A stretch of 64,000 nt of DNA from Mixta theicola (GCF_002895925.1 NZ_NWUO01000008.1:124001-188000), one strand, 5' to 3'; numbered from the stretch's first letter, positions 47,855-58,596 are shown. Made by a program: numbers and translations. Notes: generated from the letters alone by a model not told the origin.

Positions 47855-48214
47855 ATGATGAAAAAGACAATCATGGCACTATCTGCACTGCTGCTGGCTT
47901 CTCCTGTTTTTGCTGCAACCACCCACGCAACGGATGACACCGTCGCCACTGCGCATGAAGAAGCAAATACCGCGAAAGAAAAACTGCATCAAACGCAGCA
48001 TCAGGGCAAAGAGATGAAGCTCAAATCTCAACATGCAGCGGAAGGTAAAAGCGATAACCTGAGCAGCAAAGCCAGCGAAGGCTCGCAGAAAGCGTGGGAT
48101 AAAACAAAAGAAGGCACGGAAAAAGGCTGGGACGCCACGAAAGAAGGCTCCGAAAAAGGCTGGAATAAGACCAAAGAAGGCGCCAGCAAAGTTAAAAACA
48201 AAGTAAGCGAGTAA
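47855..48214 (+). CDS. Secreted LEA-like 11-residue repeat protein
   Basis: A 119-residue small protein of unknown function. A signal peptide (KKTIMALSALLLASPVFA) precedes a highly charged mature part. Its C-terminal third is a tandem 11-residue repeat, of the form KAWDKTKEGTE, KGWDATKEGSE, KGWNKTKEGAS. This periodicity is that of group 3 LEA proteins, which protect against drying. It should be periplasmic. A hydrophilic linker rich in Lys, Glu, Gln and His lies between (about 22-75). A terminator follows. Confidence 0.75.
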   Translation: MMKKTIMALSALLLASPVFAATTHATDDTVATAHEEANTAKEKLHQTQHQGKEMKLKSQHAAEGKSDNLSSKASEGSQKAWDKTKEGTEKGWDATKEGSEKGWNKTKEGASKVKNKVSE

Positions 48215-48232
48215 CGCCCTTTTTTGGGTTAA

Positions 48233-48258
48233 AAAAGGCCGCAAATGCGGCCTTTTAG
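48233..48258 (+). terminator. Terminator after the repeat protein
   Basis: AAAAGGCCGC and GCGGCCTTTT pair perfectly around an AAAT loop, 18 bases after the stop. The A-run and T-run make it potentially bidirectional. Confidence 0.9.
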
Positions 48259-48286
48259 CGTTCATGTTTATTAAAGCTCTATTTTT

Positions 48287-48455
48287 CTACAAAAGCCAGA
48301 GCGCCTGCCCCTGATATTTTGGCAAAGCATCAGCAGGCGTTTTTGTTGCCAGTTCCGCAGTTATCATCCCGTCAGGGGTGCTTTTCACCATGCCCAGGCC
48401 GTTTTCACAGCAGGCGTAATTTTCACACCGAACAATAACTGTTTTTAATCCAGCC
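48287..48455 (-). pseudogene. Possible remnant of an unidentified gene
   Basis: A frame of about 56 codons on the minus strand ends at TAG (48287-48289). Its residues include VRCENYACCENGLGMVK and PADALPKYQGQALWLL, which look like real protein. An in-frame stop lies just upstream and there is no good start, so it is probably the tail of a lost gene. I do not recognise it. The rest of 48456-48642 is AT-rich and carries the yddG promoter region. Confidence 0.3.
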
Positions 48456-48642
48456 GTTTATAAAGTACTGCGGGTTATTTTATTTTTATAATATCCTTTC
48501 CAGGCAGCAGGTAATCCCCTGGTCAATATATTTACAGACTCCTTAACAGACTTAATCCTGGCGGCGATATTAATCATTAATTAACGGTTTAGCTGGGCGA
48601 CGGTGCGATAACTGGCATTCATGGCGAGAGGTTTTTGAGGTA

Positions 48643-49551
48643 ATGACGCATAAAAAAGCAACCCTGACTGGCTTGATTGCCGTTTTGCTGTGGAGCACCA
48701 TCGTGGGGCTGATCCGCAGCGTCAGCGAAGGGTTTGGTGCGGTAGGCGGCGCAGCAATGATCTATACGCTGAGCGCGCTGCTGTTGCTAGTTACCCTGGG
48801 CTTCCCGAAGCTCAAAACCTTTCCGCGCGCCTATCTGATTATCGGCAGCCTGCTGTTTGTCTGCTATGAGCTATGCCTTTCGCTATCGCTGGGCTTTGCC
48901 AACAGCGGCACCCAGGCAATTGAAGTCGGCATGGTTAACTATCTGTGGCCCGGCCTGACGATTCTACTGTCGGTGTTGGTTAACCGGCAAAAAACCAGCC
49001 TGTTAATTGTTCCAGGGTTGCTGCTCGCTGTGGCCGGTATCTGTCTGGTGTTAGGAGGCAGCCACGGCTTCTCGGTGACGAATATCATCGCTAATTTGCA
49101 CAGTAATCCATTAAGTTATGCGCTGGCCTTTAGCGGCGCGGTTATTTGGGCGGTTTACTGTGTGGTTACGCAAAAAATTGCGCAGGGCAGCAATGGCATT
49201 ACGCTATTTTTTATTCTGACCGCTATAGCTCTGTGGATTAAATTTTTCTCTGCGCCACAGCCTGGCTTTATTATTAATACCTCGGTGATGATTAGCCTGC
49301 TCCTGGCAGCCTGCGCTATGGGGTTCGGCTACGCCGCCTGGAATACCGGAATTTTACACGGCAATGTTACCGTGCTGGCGACCGCCTCCTATTTTATTCC
49401 GGTGATTTCCGCCCTGCTTGCCGCGTTTATTCTGGATTCAACGCTGACGCTAACCTTTTGGCAGGGTTCGGCGATGATCAGCCTGGGATCGCTGCTCTGC
49501 TGGTGGTCAACCCGCACCGCAGAAATGACCAGGGCGCCGCGTAAGGTTTGA
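48643..49551 (+). CDS. yddG: Aromatic amino acid exporter YddG (EamA/DMT family)
   Basis: Ten-helix DMT-superfamily inner membrane protein of 302 residues. It starts with LTGLIAVLLWSTIVGLIRSV, and the blocks YELCLSLSLGFANSGTQAIE and VGMVNYLWPGLTILLSVLV match YddG, which exports Phe, Tyr, Trp and paraquat. Two EamA repeats (about 5-135 and 150-290) are recognisable. The ATG has TTTTGAGGT upstream. It is convergent with fhuE. Confidence 0.87.
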   Translation: MTHKKATLTGLIAVLLWSTIVGLIRSVSEGFGAVGGAAMIYTLSALLLLVTLGFPKLKTFPRAYLIIGSLLFVCYELCLSLSLGFANSGTQAIEVGMVNYLWPGLTILLSVLVNRQKTSLLIVPGLLLAVAGICLVLGGSHGFSVTNIIANLHSNPLSYALAFSGAVIWAVYCVVTQKIAQGSNGITLFFILTAIALWIKFFSAPQPGFIINTSVMISLLLAACAMGFGYAAWNTGILHGNVTVLATASYFIPVISALLAAFILDSTLTLTFWQGSAMISLGSLLCWWSTRTAEMTRAPRKV

Positions 49552-49749
49552 TGAATAAACATGCGTTTAATGCGCTGATTATCGCCAGATGAAAAATGCC
49601 CTGCACAAACCCGGTATTTTTATACAAGAGATCTGACAGCGCGAGGTTATATCACGCTACATAATGAAAAAGCCCCGTTTATGCGGCCTGCCTGCCCTGT
49701 GCGCTAACCAGCAAAATAAAGCATCAATAATAACCGGCTGATAAACAAC

Positions 49750-49772
49750 AATGGCTCCTGCACGGAGCCATT
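49750..49772 (-). terminator. Hairpin after fhuE
   Basis: AATGGCTCC and GGAGCCATT pair perfectly around a TGCAC loop, 10 bases after the fhuE stop. On the minus strand it is followed by GTTGTTT, a moderate T-rich tail. Confidence 0.8.
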
Positions 49773-49782
49773 ATTATCTGGG

Positions 49783-51981
49783 TCAGAAGCTGTAGTTCGC
49801 GGTGATGGAAACGTTACGCGGCGCGCCGTAAACGATATATTGCCCAACGTAGGTGTCGTAGGATTTATCGAACAGGTTATTCAGGTTAGCCTGCACCGAC
49901 AGCTGTTTGGTGACCTGATAGCGGCCAAACAGATTCACCAGCGCATAGCTACCCTGCTCTGCTCGCCAGTTGCCGTTGCCTTCCGGTCCTGCCACATCCT
50001 GCCAGACGTGCGTCTGCCAGTTAATGCCGCCGCCGAGCGTTAAATCGCTTAAGGTCGGCACATTGTAGGCAGCAAACAGTTTCAGGCTGGTGCGCGGCAG
50101 CATCGGGTTGACGGCACTGCCTTCGCCATCTTCCGCCACGTAGCGCGTCGCGCCGAACGTCATCTGCAGGTTATCGGTTACCGCACCGTTAACCTCAAAT
50201 TCAATGCCTTTACTGACCGTGCCCTGCGCGGCGGTATAAGCCAGTTCACCGTTGGAGTTCGGGATAATCGCGCCGGTGCTTTGCGCGACGTTATCCTGCT
50301 CAATGCGAAATACCGCAGCCGAGGTGGTCAGGCGGCTGTTCAGCCAGTCCGCTTTTACTCCGGTTTCGTAGTTTTTGCCGGTCACCGGCGCCAGGTAGTT
50401 GCCGTTGATATTCCGGTTGGTCTGCGGGTTAAAGATTGAGGTGTAGCTGGCGTAAGCGGACCAGGTGTCATTGATGTCATAAACCAGGCCCGCATAAGGC
50501 GTAACGCGATTCTTCGCCAGATTCTGCGTCAGCGTGCTGGTGCTCCATTTGGTATAGCGCGCGCCCACAATCAGCGTCAGCGGATCGGCCAGCGAAATGC
50601 GCGTTGCCGTATAGGCTGACTTTTGATGAACCGTATCTTCCTGCGCCAGGCTTAGCTCTCCCCAGTTGGTTTCAGGGAAATTGCCGTTCCAGTCATTGAT
50701 ATTGCCCACGTCATCCGGGGAAAGATTGGCAAACGCGCTCATATAGCGGTTGTTTTGTCGGCTATAGCTAACGCCCGCCATCAGTTCATGCTGACGGCCA
50801 AACAGCTGATAAGGCCCACTGGCAAAGGCGTCAAGCGCACCTGTTTTGCGCGTGCCGGTATTGTAGCCGGTGCCGCCGATGACCGGATAATTGGCGTAAG
50901 CGCTGACGCCTCGTCCGCTGCTTTTATCGAAGAAGCCATCGATATAAAGCATTTTGCTGTCGAGTTTGGTTTCCGCATGGGTGCCGTTCAGGGTGAACTG
51001 CCAGCCGTTGTCGAAGCGCTGTTTCAGCGTGGCGAAGACTTTTCTGGACTCCGTATCGCTGTAGGCCCAGTCAGGCGCGGTATTGTCGCTGCGATCGTAG
51101 CTGATTTGGCTGCCGTCCGTATACCAGCGCGGTAAGCCGCCCCAGGCTGGGCTGTCGGCATGGTTTTCCTGATAGTCGTAGCCCACCGATAAAGTGGTGG
51201 AATCGGTCAAATCCGCATCCAGCACGCCATAAATGAATTTTTTGTCAGCGCTGTAGCGATCAAGATAGCTGTTTCTGTCCTGATAGCCAGCCACCACGCG
51301 TCCGCGTAGGTGGCCTGAATCGGTTAAGGGTGCAGACAGATCAAGAACGTAGCGCTGCTTGTCCCAGCTGCCGTAGCTGGCAGAGACGTTGCCGACAAAC
51401 TCGCGGCTGTCGGCGTGCTTACGTACCATATTCACCGAGGCGGATGGGTTGCCCGTGCCGCTCATCAGGCCGGTCGCGCCGCGCACCACTTCGATACGAT
51501 CGTAAATCGCGGTATCAGACAGGGCGTCGCCGAGGTTCCAGCGCTCTTCAAACAGGGTCGGAATGTCATCAACCATGTAGTTATCAATCATAAACCCGCG
51601 CGAATAGAAGGTGCTGCGATCGAGATCGGCCACCTTTTCCGTTACGCCGGTGGTGTTCTTCAGCACATCGCCCAGCGACTGCAATTGCTGATCCTGCATG
51701 CGCTGCTTGCTGATAATAGTGACGGATTGCGGAATATCGCGGGCGGTTAAGGTCATTTTGGTACCCGCCTGGGTGACCGGCACGCTGTAATCACTGTGCT
51801 GCGGGCTCTCTTCGCTGTTGGCGGCGGCATCCACCACCAGCGTTTCTTCCTGCTGAGCCGCATATGCAGCGTTCCCGTGCAGCGCGATGGCGATCAGCGC
51901 GGCCAGACAGGTTAAACTCCGTCTGGCTGATGCGCCTCCGCTAAGGCGGCTTTCCCTGTTATCTACTGAAATTAAAAGCAT
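49783..51981 (-). CDS. fhuE: TonB-dependent ferric coprogen/rhodotorulic acid receptor FhuE
   Basis: A 732-residue outer membrane receptor. The signal peptide ends near AALIAIALHGNAAYA; the plug domain has ARDIPQSVTIISKQRMQDQQ, YSRGFMIDNYMVDDIPTLFE, and VVRGATGLMSGTGNPSASVN. The barrel ends in the C-terminal Phe of NVSITANYSF, the BAM signal. The sequence matches E. coli FhuE (729 residues) throughout, including GLPRWYTDGS and the FGATRYVAEDGEGSAVNP region. It imports fungal hydroxamate siderophores. A Fur-like site lies about 190 bases upstream. Confidence 0.92.
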   Translation of the reverse strand: MLLISVDNRESRLSGGASARRSLTCLAALIAIALHGNAAYAAQQEETLVVDAAANSEESPQHSDYSVPVTQAGTKMTLTARDIPQSVTIISKQRMQDQQLQSLGDVLKNTTGVTEKVADLDRSTFYSRGFMIDNYMVDDIPTLFEERWNLGDALSDTAIYDRIEVVRGATGLMSGTGNPSASVNMVRKHADSREFVGNVSASYGSWDKQRYVLDLSAPLTDSGHLRGRVVAGYQDRNSYLDRYSADKKFIYGVLDADLTDSTTLSVGYDYQENHADSPAWGGLPRWYTDGSQISYDRSDNTAPDWAYSDTESRKVFATLKQRFDNGWQFTLNGTHAETKLDSKMLYIDGFFDKSSGRGVSAYANYPVIGGTGYNTGTRKTGALDAFASGPYQLFGRQHELMAGVSYSRQNNRYMSAFANLSPDDVGNINDWNGNFPETNWGELSLAQEDTVHQKSAYTATRISLADPLTLIVGARYTKWSTSTLTQNLAKNRVTPYAGLVYDINDTWSAYASYTSIFNPQTNRNINGNYLAPVTGKNYETGVKADWLNSRLTTSAAVFRIEQDNVAQSTGAIIPNSNGELAYTAAQGTVSKGIEFEVNGAVTDNLQMTFGATRYVAEDGEGSAVNPMLPRTSLKLFAAYNVPTLSDLTLGGGINWQTHVWQDVAGPEGNGNWRAEQGSYALVNLFGRYQVTKQLSVQANLNNLFDKSYDTYVGQYIVYGAPRNVSITANYSF

Positions 51982-52167
51982 TTTTTACCTTCGCTAACTA
52001 TTATTCTTTTCGTTTGCCCGGCCGTAGGCGCTTTCCCAACCTGAAAAAGCCCTACGCTTAAGACAGTTTTCCCTGAGCCAGTAAATGCCTGGGCGCGGTA
52101 TCAGTCCCTGTCGGCTTCGCGGATAAAATGAAAAACGTAAAAAAACATTTCGCAACACTAATACGAA

Positions 52168-52182
52168 TGAGAAATTTAATCA
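52168..52182 (-). promoter_or_regulatory. Fur-like box upstream of fhuE
   Basis: TGAGAAA-T-TTAATCA fits the 7-1-7 Fur pattern TGATAAT-N-ATTATCA at 10 of 14 positions, in an AT-rich stretch. FhuE is a known Fur target. The rest of 51982-52333 holds no supported gene. Confidence 0.5.
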
Positions 52183-52333
52183 TTTTCATTACGGATGTAA
52201 ATAAGCATGACGGAATTGTCTTGAGCGTGCCTGATGAGCGAAAGCAAAAGGTAAAGATGCGGGTTTGGCGGGGAGAAGATGCGAAGCGTTCCCCGATAGT
52301 TGACCGGGGAAACGTTATCTGGCCTGAGGCCTT

Positions 52334-52810
52334 TTACCGTGCGTCTGCAGCCGGACGCAGGCGGGCGGTTAAGCCACGCAGGAAATAACGCAAGAACTGG
52401 TCACCGCATTCACGGTAATTTTTATGCTCCGGCGCGCGCATCATAGCGGTAATTTCCGGCATGGAGATACGGAACTGCTGAGAGGTCAGGATCGCCAGAA
52501 TATCATCGCTTTTCAGCGCAAAGGCCACGCGCAACTTTTTGAGGATAATATTGTTATTTATGCGGCGATCGACTTTCAGCGGCGGCATGCTCTCATCTTT
52601 GCCGCGCTTATGGTAAATCAGACCGTTCAGGAAACAGCTCATCAGCACATCCGGGCAGGCAACAAAACCCTCTTCTTCCTCTTTCAGCAGATAGCTGGCC
52701 ATCTGCTCAAGCGGGATCGCCGTATCGGCCAGCGCCAGGATCGCGAGCATATCGTTGTTGTTCAGCTTTAGCGTGTAGCGCAGGCTACGCAGTACGTCGT
52801 TGTTCATCAT
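52334..52810 (-). CDS. yehS: DUF1456 protein YehS
   Basis: Cytoplasmic protein of unknown function (158 residues; E. coli 156). It is two DUF1456 repeats: NDVLRSLRYTLKLNNNDMLA at the N-terminus and NIILKKLRVAFALKSDDILA from about residue 85, followed by FRISMPEITAMMRAPEHKNY. The similarity to E. coli YehS is close across the full length. It is monocistronic here. Confidence 0.9.
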   Translation of the reverse strand: MMNNDVLRSLRYTLKLNNNDMLAILALADTAIPLEQMASYLLKEEEEGFVACPDVLMSCFLNGLIYHKRGKDESMPPLKVDRRINNNIILKKLRVAFALKSDDILAILTSQQFRISMPEITAMMRAPEHKNYRECGDQFLRYFLRGLTARLRPAADAR

Positions 52811-52974
52811 CGCGATGATTCCTTACCCTTCCGGCATTCAAAGCGGGCAGTATAGCGATCTCTGCGCTGATGACGAGCAAAACTGCACGCTTTTGGCGTA
52901 ACGGAGAGCGGGCAAAAGCGGGGATTCGGCCTGAAACAGCCGCCCTGCAGATGCAGGCGCGGCAGGAGAAAGGA

Positions 52975-53406
52975 TTAATTTTCCAGCTTGTAGTTCAGGG
53001 TGATTTCGGCATTCAGCACCTGTGAAACCGGGCAGCCCGCTTTTGCCTTATTGATGATTTCATCAAAGGCGGCGTTATCAATCCCCGGCAGCTTAATGCT
53101 GCTGTCGAGCGCAATCTTCGTGATGGCAAAGCCTTCGCCCTTTTTATCCAGCAACACGTCCGCCGTGGTATCGATACTCTGCGGCGTATGGCCTGCCTGA
53201 CCCAGCATCATAGAGAGCGCCATTGAGAAGCAGGCGGCATGCGCGGCGCCGATTAACTCTTCCGGGTTGGTGCCGGGCTGATTTTCAAAACGGGTATTAA
53301 AACCGTACGGCTGCTGTTTCAGCGCGCCGCTTTCAGTAGAGACGGTGCCCTTACCGCTTTTAAGATCGCCTTCCCAGTGTGCCTGACCTTTCTTATGAAT
53401 CGTCAT
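52975..53406 (-). CDS. osmC: Organic hydroperoxide reductase OsmC
   Basis: Thiol peroxidase that reduces organic hydroperoxides and is induced by osmotic stress. The 143 residues equal E. coli OsmC. The start [20 protein letters not shown] and the two redox cysteines are conserved: one in [14 protein letters not shown], one in [11 protein letters not shown]. An AAGAAAGG region precedes the ATG. Confidence 0.96.
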   Translation of the reverse strand: MTIHKKGQAHWEGDLKSGKGTVSTESGALKQQPYGFNTRFENQPGTNPEELIGAAHAACFSMALSMMLGQAGHTPQSIDTTADVLLDKKGEGFAITKIALDSSIKLPGIDNAAFDEIINKAKAGCPVSQVLNAEITLNYKLEN

Positions 53407-53516
53407 CTTTCCTCCGGTTTTACTGAAATGTTCTATCAGTATAGTTAGCCTGCTGCGTATCGCCTGGCGGCAACATTTTTATTGCAGTGCCGTGCGCTGC
53501 CGTTGTTAACGGTTTA

Positions 53517-53939
53517 TCAGCCGCCGCGCGCGCCAACCGGGTTGATCACCGGCTGAACCTGTGCCGGTTCAATGTTGTACATGCCGCCATAAAACGGATC
53601 CACCAGCAGCCAGCCTGGGAAGCCGCCCAATGGAATATTACCCAGGATATACCACAGGTTCGCCTTCTCCCTTAGCGGCAGCGTCAGCGGAACGTAGCCG
53701 GGCCGTTCCAGCATGACCCGATAGCTCTTTTTACCGAAATAGCTGCCGTTAGATTTCTCCAGTACCACGGTTTTTGGCGTCATTCCTTCCGCCACCGCAC
53801 GTCCGCTCTCATCCTGGACGACAAAGGTTGCGCCCTGCGGAATCGAATCGATTCGCACGCTTTGGGTTTCCGAGCCGACAATAGCGGCACAGCCGCTGAG
53901 CAACGATGCCGCCGCCAGCGCCAGTAACAGGCGTTTCAT
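53517..53939 (-). CDS. Outer membrane lipoprotein, PEGA-like
   Basis: A 140-residue lipoprotein of unknown function. The lipobox is LLSGC with the lipid-bearing Cys at residue 17. The mature part starts with a PEGA-like strand region (VRIDSIPQGATFVVQDESGR and YRVMLERPGYVPLTLPL), then a hydrophobic Gly-rich block GNIPLGGFPGWLLVDPFYGG. The last is typical of small envelope lipoproteins that end near a membrane. No partner is evident. Confidence 0.75.
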   Translation of the reverse strand: MKRLLLALAAASLLSGCAAIVGSETQSVRIDSIPQGATFVVQDESGRAVAEGMTPKTVVLEKSNGSYFGKKSYRVMLERPGYVPLTLPLREKANLWYILGNIPLGGFPGWLLVDPFYGGMYNIEPAQVQPVINPVGARGG

Positions 53940-54089
53940 ACGCTTTCCTGAATTTTACGGTTTGGTACTAGTTTAATCGGCAACGCAACACTTTTCCTTA
54001 GCGCCCGGACTCCTTCCCTGGCGCTAAGGCGTCGTAAGACGTTATTGATAGCGGCGGTGGGCCGACGCCGCGAAACCGGCGGAAAGACT

Positions 54090-54425
54090 TTAATCGAACA
54101 TACTTTGCAAATAGCGTTCCAGCGCGGCGCGGGAGCTAAACCCGTGCGGAATGCCGTAGTGATCCTGAGTAGCACCTACAAGGTACACAGGAAAGCGCGT
54201 GTAGTGATCGCAGGTCTTAATATCTGACGCCGGGTCCGCATAGTTCAGGCTTTTTTCTTTCAGCGTCGGATGAATGACCAGTGCGGTTCGCCCCAGGCGC
54301 GCTTCGCGGTTGACGTAAACATAGTTTTCGCCACGGCGATAGCCATAGGTCTTCGGCGTTACGGTATCCATTTCAAAACCCGCTTTTTCCAGAACGCGTG
54401 CCACCTCATCTGGTCGTAAATACAT
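54090..54425 (-). CDS. ygaC: DUF2002 family protein YgaC
   Basis: Cytoplasmic protein of unknown function (111 residues). The start [20 protein letters not shown] and [20 protein letters not shown] match the enterobacterial YgaC/DUF2002 family. An in-frame start 33 bases upstream is less likely because of this match. In E. coli ygaC also lies just before nrdH and is reported to be iron-regulated; ygaM, which lies between them there, is missing here. Confidence 0.8.
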   Translation of the reverse strand: MYLRPDEVARVLEKAGFEMDTVTPKTYGYRRGENYVYVNREARLGRTALVIHPTLKEKSLNYADPASDIKTCDHYTRFPVYLVGATQDHYGIPHGFSSRAALERYLQSMFD

Positions 54426-54588
54426 GCTTGATCCTCTTAATCTTATAAAGCTTCGCAACCTTACATCAGCGCAGCCGCCAGGAACATTCAGAATTATCCA
54501 GAAAGTCCGCGGCTGGAGACCTTTAGCGCTGCGCTTACCGGGAGTGGTTTACATAAGTATTACGTTATTCAGCAAAGGGGGAGGAAAA

Positions 54589-54627
54589 ATGTCTAAACAA
54601 ACAGTGAAAAATAATGATTTTGCCTGA
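54589..54627 (+). CDS. Possible 12-residue leader peptide before nrdH
   Basis: ATG at 54589 is preceded by a very strong GGGGGAGGAAAA site and encodes MSKQTVKNNDFA. It is about 200 bases before nrdH. No function is recognised and such short frames arise by chance, but the ribosome site is the best in the neighbourhood. Confidence 0.3.
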   Translation: MSKQTVKNNDFA

Positions 54628-54708
54628 AAAATTTTTCTCCAGCGCTGGTGCGCCCTGCGCCGCTATTTGCCGTTAGGCCTGAAGTCTACAGGGTTGAAAA
54701 TGAAAAAC

Positions 54709-54754
54709 TCTACATCTAGTATTCAAAACATCAACCACACACAATACCTTGTAT
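54709..54754 (+). promoter_or_regulatory. Paired NrdR boxes of nrdHIEF
   Basis: TCTACATCTAGTATTC (54709-54724) and ACACAATACCTTGTAT (54739-54754) both resemble the NrdR consensus ACACWATATWTWGTGT. The starts are 30 bases apart, near three helical turns, the spacing of NrdR pairs. They end 74 bases before nrdH. The second is the better match. Confidence 0.65.
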
Positions 54755-54828
54755 TAACGCCGCAGCGGCTTTATCGCTGGCGCGTAATGTAGCACAGGGT
54801 TTCAGGACGATTAAGAGGAATACGAATC

Positions 54829-55056
54829 ATGCTCATTACTGTTTACACTAAAAACAACTGCATGCAGTGTACCGCTACCAAAAACATTATGGATAAACAG
54901 GGAATGGCCTATCAGCTGATTAATCTGGACGACGAGCCGGGCGCTATCGAGAACCTGAAAGCGCTCGGCTACCGTCAGCTGCCGGTAGTGATGGCCGATG
55001 GCGATAGCTGGAGCGGTTTCCGCCCCGATAAGCTGATACGTCTGGCGCAGGGGTAA
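54829..55056 (+). CDS. nrdH: Glutaredoxin-like protein NrdH
   Basis: Electron donor for class Ib ribonucleotide reductase, reduced by thioredoxin reductase. The 75-residue protein has the redox motif CMQC in [18 protein letters not shown] and the typical [19 protein letters not shown] ending. AAGAGGA precedes the ATG. nrdI follows four bases later. It is the first gene of nrdHIEF. Confidence 0.96.
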   Translation: MLITVYTKNNCMQCTATKNIMDKQGMAYQLINLDDEPGAIENLKALGYRQLPVVMADGDSWSGFRPDKLIRLAQG

Positions 55057-55060
55057 TCCT

Positions 55061-55465
55061 ATGCTGGTCTACTTTTCCAGCCAGTCGGAAAATACCCACA
55101 GGTTCATTACCCGACTTGGTTTGCCGGCGCGCCGTATTCCGTTAGATAAATCGCAGCGCCTGCGGGTGGATCGGCCTTTTATCCTGGTAGTGCCCAGCTA
55201 CGGCGGCGGCAGCGCGCGCGGTGCCGTGCCATCCCAGGTTATTCAGTTTCTTAATGATGAAGCCAATCGTCGGCTGCTGCGCGGCGTGATTGCCGCGGGC
55301 AACCGCAACTTCGGCGCGGGCTTTTGCCTGGCCGGCGACATCATTGCGCAAAAATGTCAGGTTCCCTACCTTTACCGCTTCGAGCTAATGGGAACCGCCG
55401 ACGATATCGCCAACGTTAAAGCGGGAGTGACCCAATTTTGGCAACAACAGACAGCCCACAGCTAA
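55061..55465 (+). CDS. nrdI: Flavodoxin-like NrdI
   Basis: FMN protein that generates the oxidant for assembling the Mn-tyrosyl radical in NrdF. The 134 residues carry the flavodoxin-like [18 protein letters not shown] and [20 protein letters not shown] blocks, typical of NrdI. It overlaps nrdE by 28 bases, so translation is coupled. Confidence 0.96.
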   Translation: MLVYFSSQSENTHRFITRLGLPARRIPLDKSQRLRVDRPFILVVPSYGGGSARGAVPSQVIQFLNDEANRRLLRGVIAAGNRNFGAGFCLAGDIIAQKCQVPYLYRFELMGTADDIANVKAGVTQFWQQQTAHS

Positions 55466-57573
55466 CGCCCGATTATCATGCGCTGAACGCCATGCTTAAT
55501 CTTTATGACGATCAGGGAAATATCCAGTTTGATAAAGATCGTGAGGCGGCGCGCCAGTTCTATCTGCAACAGGTGATCCCCAACAGCGTGCCTTTCGACT
55601 TGCTGACGGCGCGGCTGCAGTATCTGGTGGCGGAAGGCTATTACGAAGCGGAGGTATTGAACGCTTATTCCTTTGAATTTGTCTGCCAGCTGTTTGAACG
55701 GGCGGCCGGTTGGGGCTTCCGCTTCCAGACCTTTTTAGGCGCCTGGAAATTTTTCACCAGCTATGCGCTCAAGACGTTCGACGGCAAGCGTTATCTGGAA
55801 GACTTCCCCGATCGCGTCTGCATGGTGGCGCTGACGCTGGCGCAGGGCGATAGCCGTTTAGCCACGGCGCTGATGGAAGAGATGCTTACCGGCCGCTTCC
55901 AGCCTGCAACCCCGACCTTCCTTAACTGCGGCAAACAGCAGCGCGGCGAGCTGGTTTCCTGCTTTTTATTGCGCATCGAAGATAATATGGAGTCGATTGG
56001 CCGCGCGGTAAACTCCGCTTTGCAGCTGTCAAAACGCGGCGGCGGCGTGGCCTTTCTGTTATCTAACCTGCGCGAAGCCGGTGCGCCGATTAAGCGTATT
56101 GAAAATCAGTCTTCCGGCGTGATCCCGGTGATGAAGATGCTGGAAGACGCTTTTTCCTACGCCAATCAGCTGGGCGCGCGTCAGGGCGCCGGGGCGGTTT
56201 ATCTGCATGCACATCATCCCGATATTCTGCGTTTTCTTGATACCAAACGGGAAAACGCGGATGAGAAGATCCGCATTAAAACCCTGTCGCTCGGCGTGGT
56301 GATCCCGGATGTTACTTTCCGCCTGGCGAAAGAGAACCAGCCTATGGCGCTGTTCTCGCCGTATGACGTGGAGCGCCTGTATGGTCAGGCGTTTGCCGAT
56401 GTTAGCATCAGCGAGAAATATGATGAGATGCTGGCGGATGAGCGTATCCGCAAAACTTTTATTAATCCGCGCGAGTTCTTCCAGACGCTGGCGGAGATCC
56501 AGTTCGAATCGGGCTATCCCTATATTATGTTCGAAGATACGGTTAACCGCACCAATCCGGTGCAGGGCCGCATCAATATGAGCAATCTCTGTTCGGAAAT
56601 CCTGCAGGTGAACGCCCCCTCCAGCTACCATGACGACCTCGGCTATCGCCAGGTCGGTAAGGATATTTCCTGTAATCTCGGCTCGCTGAATATTGCCCAC
56701 GCGATGGATTCCGGCAACCTGGCGCGTACCGTTGAGATCGCGGTGCGCGGCCTTAGCGCCGTATCGGATATGAGCCACATTCATTCGGTGCCTTCGATAG
56801 AGCATGGCAATGCGCAGTCGCATGCCATTGGCCTGGGCCAGATGAACCTGCACGGCTACCTGGCGCGTGAAGGGATCGCCTACGGCTCGCCGGAAGCGCT
56901 GGATTTTACCAATCTCTACTTTTACTGCGTCACCTGGCACGCGCTACGCACCTCAAACCAGCTGGCGCGGGAACGGCAGCAGCGCTTTGCGGGTTTTGAG
57001 CAGTCGCGCTACGCCAGCGGCGACTATTTTACGCCGTATATCGAGCAGGCCTGGCTACCGCGTACCGAACGCATCGCACGGCTGTTTGCCGAGGCGGGCA
57101 TCGCCCTGCCGGACCAGGCGGACTGGACTGCGCTGCGTGAAGCGGTGATGCGCGACGGCCTGTATAACCAGAATCTGCAGGCGATCCCGCCAACCGGATC
57201 GATCTCTTATATCAATCACGCCACGTCGAGCATTCATCCCATCGTTTCGCGCATTGAAATTCGTAAAGAAGGCAAGACCGGACGCGTTTACTATCCGGCC
57301 CCCTTCCTGACCAATGAAAATTTTGCCGAATGGCAGGATGCGTATGAGATTGGCCCGGAGGCGATTATTGACACCTATGCGGAAGCGACGCGGCATGTCG
57401 ATCAGGGGCTATCGCTGACGCTGTTCTTCCGCGATAACGTCACGACGCGCGACATTAACCGCGCGCAAATCTACGCATGGAAGAAAGGGATCAAAACCCT
57501 TTATTACATTCGCCTGCGACAGATGGCGCTGGAAGGCACTGAGGTGCAGGGCTGTGTTTCCTGCTCGCTATAA
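55438..57573 (+). CDS. nrdE: Class Ib ribonucleoside-diphosphate reductase large subunit
   Basis: Alpha subunit of the aerobic class Ib enzyme that makes dNDPs, used under iron limitation and oxidative stress. The 711 residues (E. coli 714) include [20 protein letters not shown] near residue 170, the radical-site block [13 protein letters not shown], and the C-terminal redox pair GCVSC. The TTG start gives MATTDSPQ, which matches the E. coli MATT start; a later ATG lacks that. It overlaps nrdI by 28 bases and ends just before nrdF. Confidence 0.95.
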   Translation: MATTDSPQLTPDYHALNAMLNLYDDQGNIQFDKDREAARQFYLQQVIPNSVPFDLLTARLQYLVAEGYYEAEVLNAYSFEFVCQLFERAAGWGFRFQTFLGAWKFFTSYALKTFDGKRYLEDFPDRVCMVALTLAQGDSRLATALMEEMLTGRFQPATPTFLNCGKQQRGELVSCFLLRIEDNMESIGRAVNSALQLSKRGGGVAFLLSNLREAGAPIKRIENQSSGVIPVMKMLEDAFSYANQLGARQGAGAVYLHAHHPDILRFLDTKRENADEKIRIKTLSLGVVIPDVTFRLAKENQPMALFSPYDVERLYGQAFADVSISEKYDEMLADERIRKTFINPREFFQTLAEIQFESGYPYIMFEDTVNRTNPVQGRINMSNLCSEILQVNAPSSYHDDLGYRQVGKDISCNLGSLNIAHAMDSGNLARTVEIAVRGLSAVSDMSHIHSVPSIEHGNAQSHAIGLGQMNLHGYLAREGIAYGSPEALDFTNLYFYCVTWHALRTSNQLARERQQRFAGFEQSRYASGDYFTPYIEQAWLPRTERIARLFAEAGIALPDQADWTALREAVMRDGLYNQNLQAIPPTGSISYINHATSSIHPIVSRIEIRKEGKTGRVYYPAPFLTNENFAEWQDAYEIGPEAIIDTYAEATRHVDQGLSLTLFFRDNVTTRDINRAQIYAWKKGIKTLYYIRLRQMALEGTEVQGCVSCSL

Positions 57574-58557
<984 letters not shown>

Positions 58558-58566
58558 ATAATTATC

Positions 58567-58596
58567 GGGCGCGCATAAGCGCCCTTTTTCTTTTTC
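58567..58596 (+). terminator. Terminator after nrdF
   Basis: GGGCGC/GCGCCC stem around a GCATAA loop followed by TTTTTCTTTTTC, nine bases after the nrdF stop. Confidence 0.9.

Noticed and set aside
56059-56940. 293-codon frame opposite nrdE
   Set aside because: Antisense shadow of nrdE; composition follows the codon positions of the sense gene.
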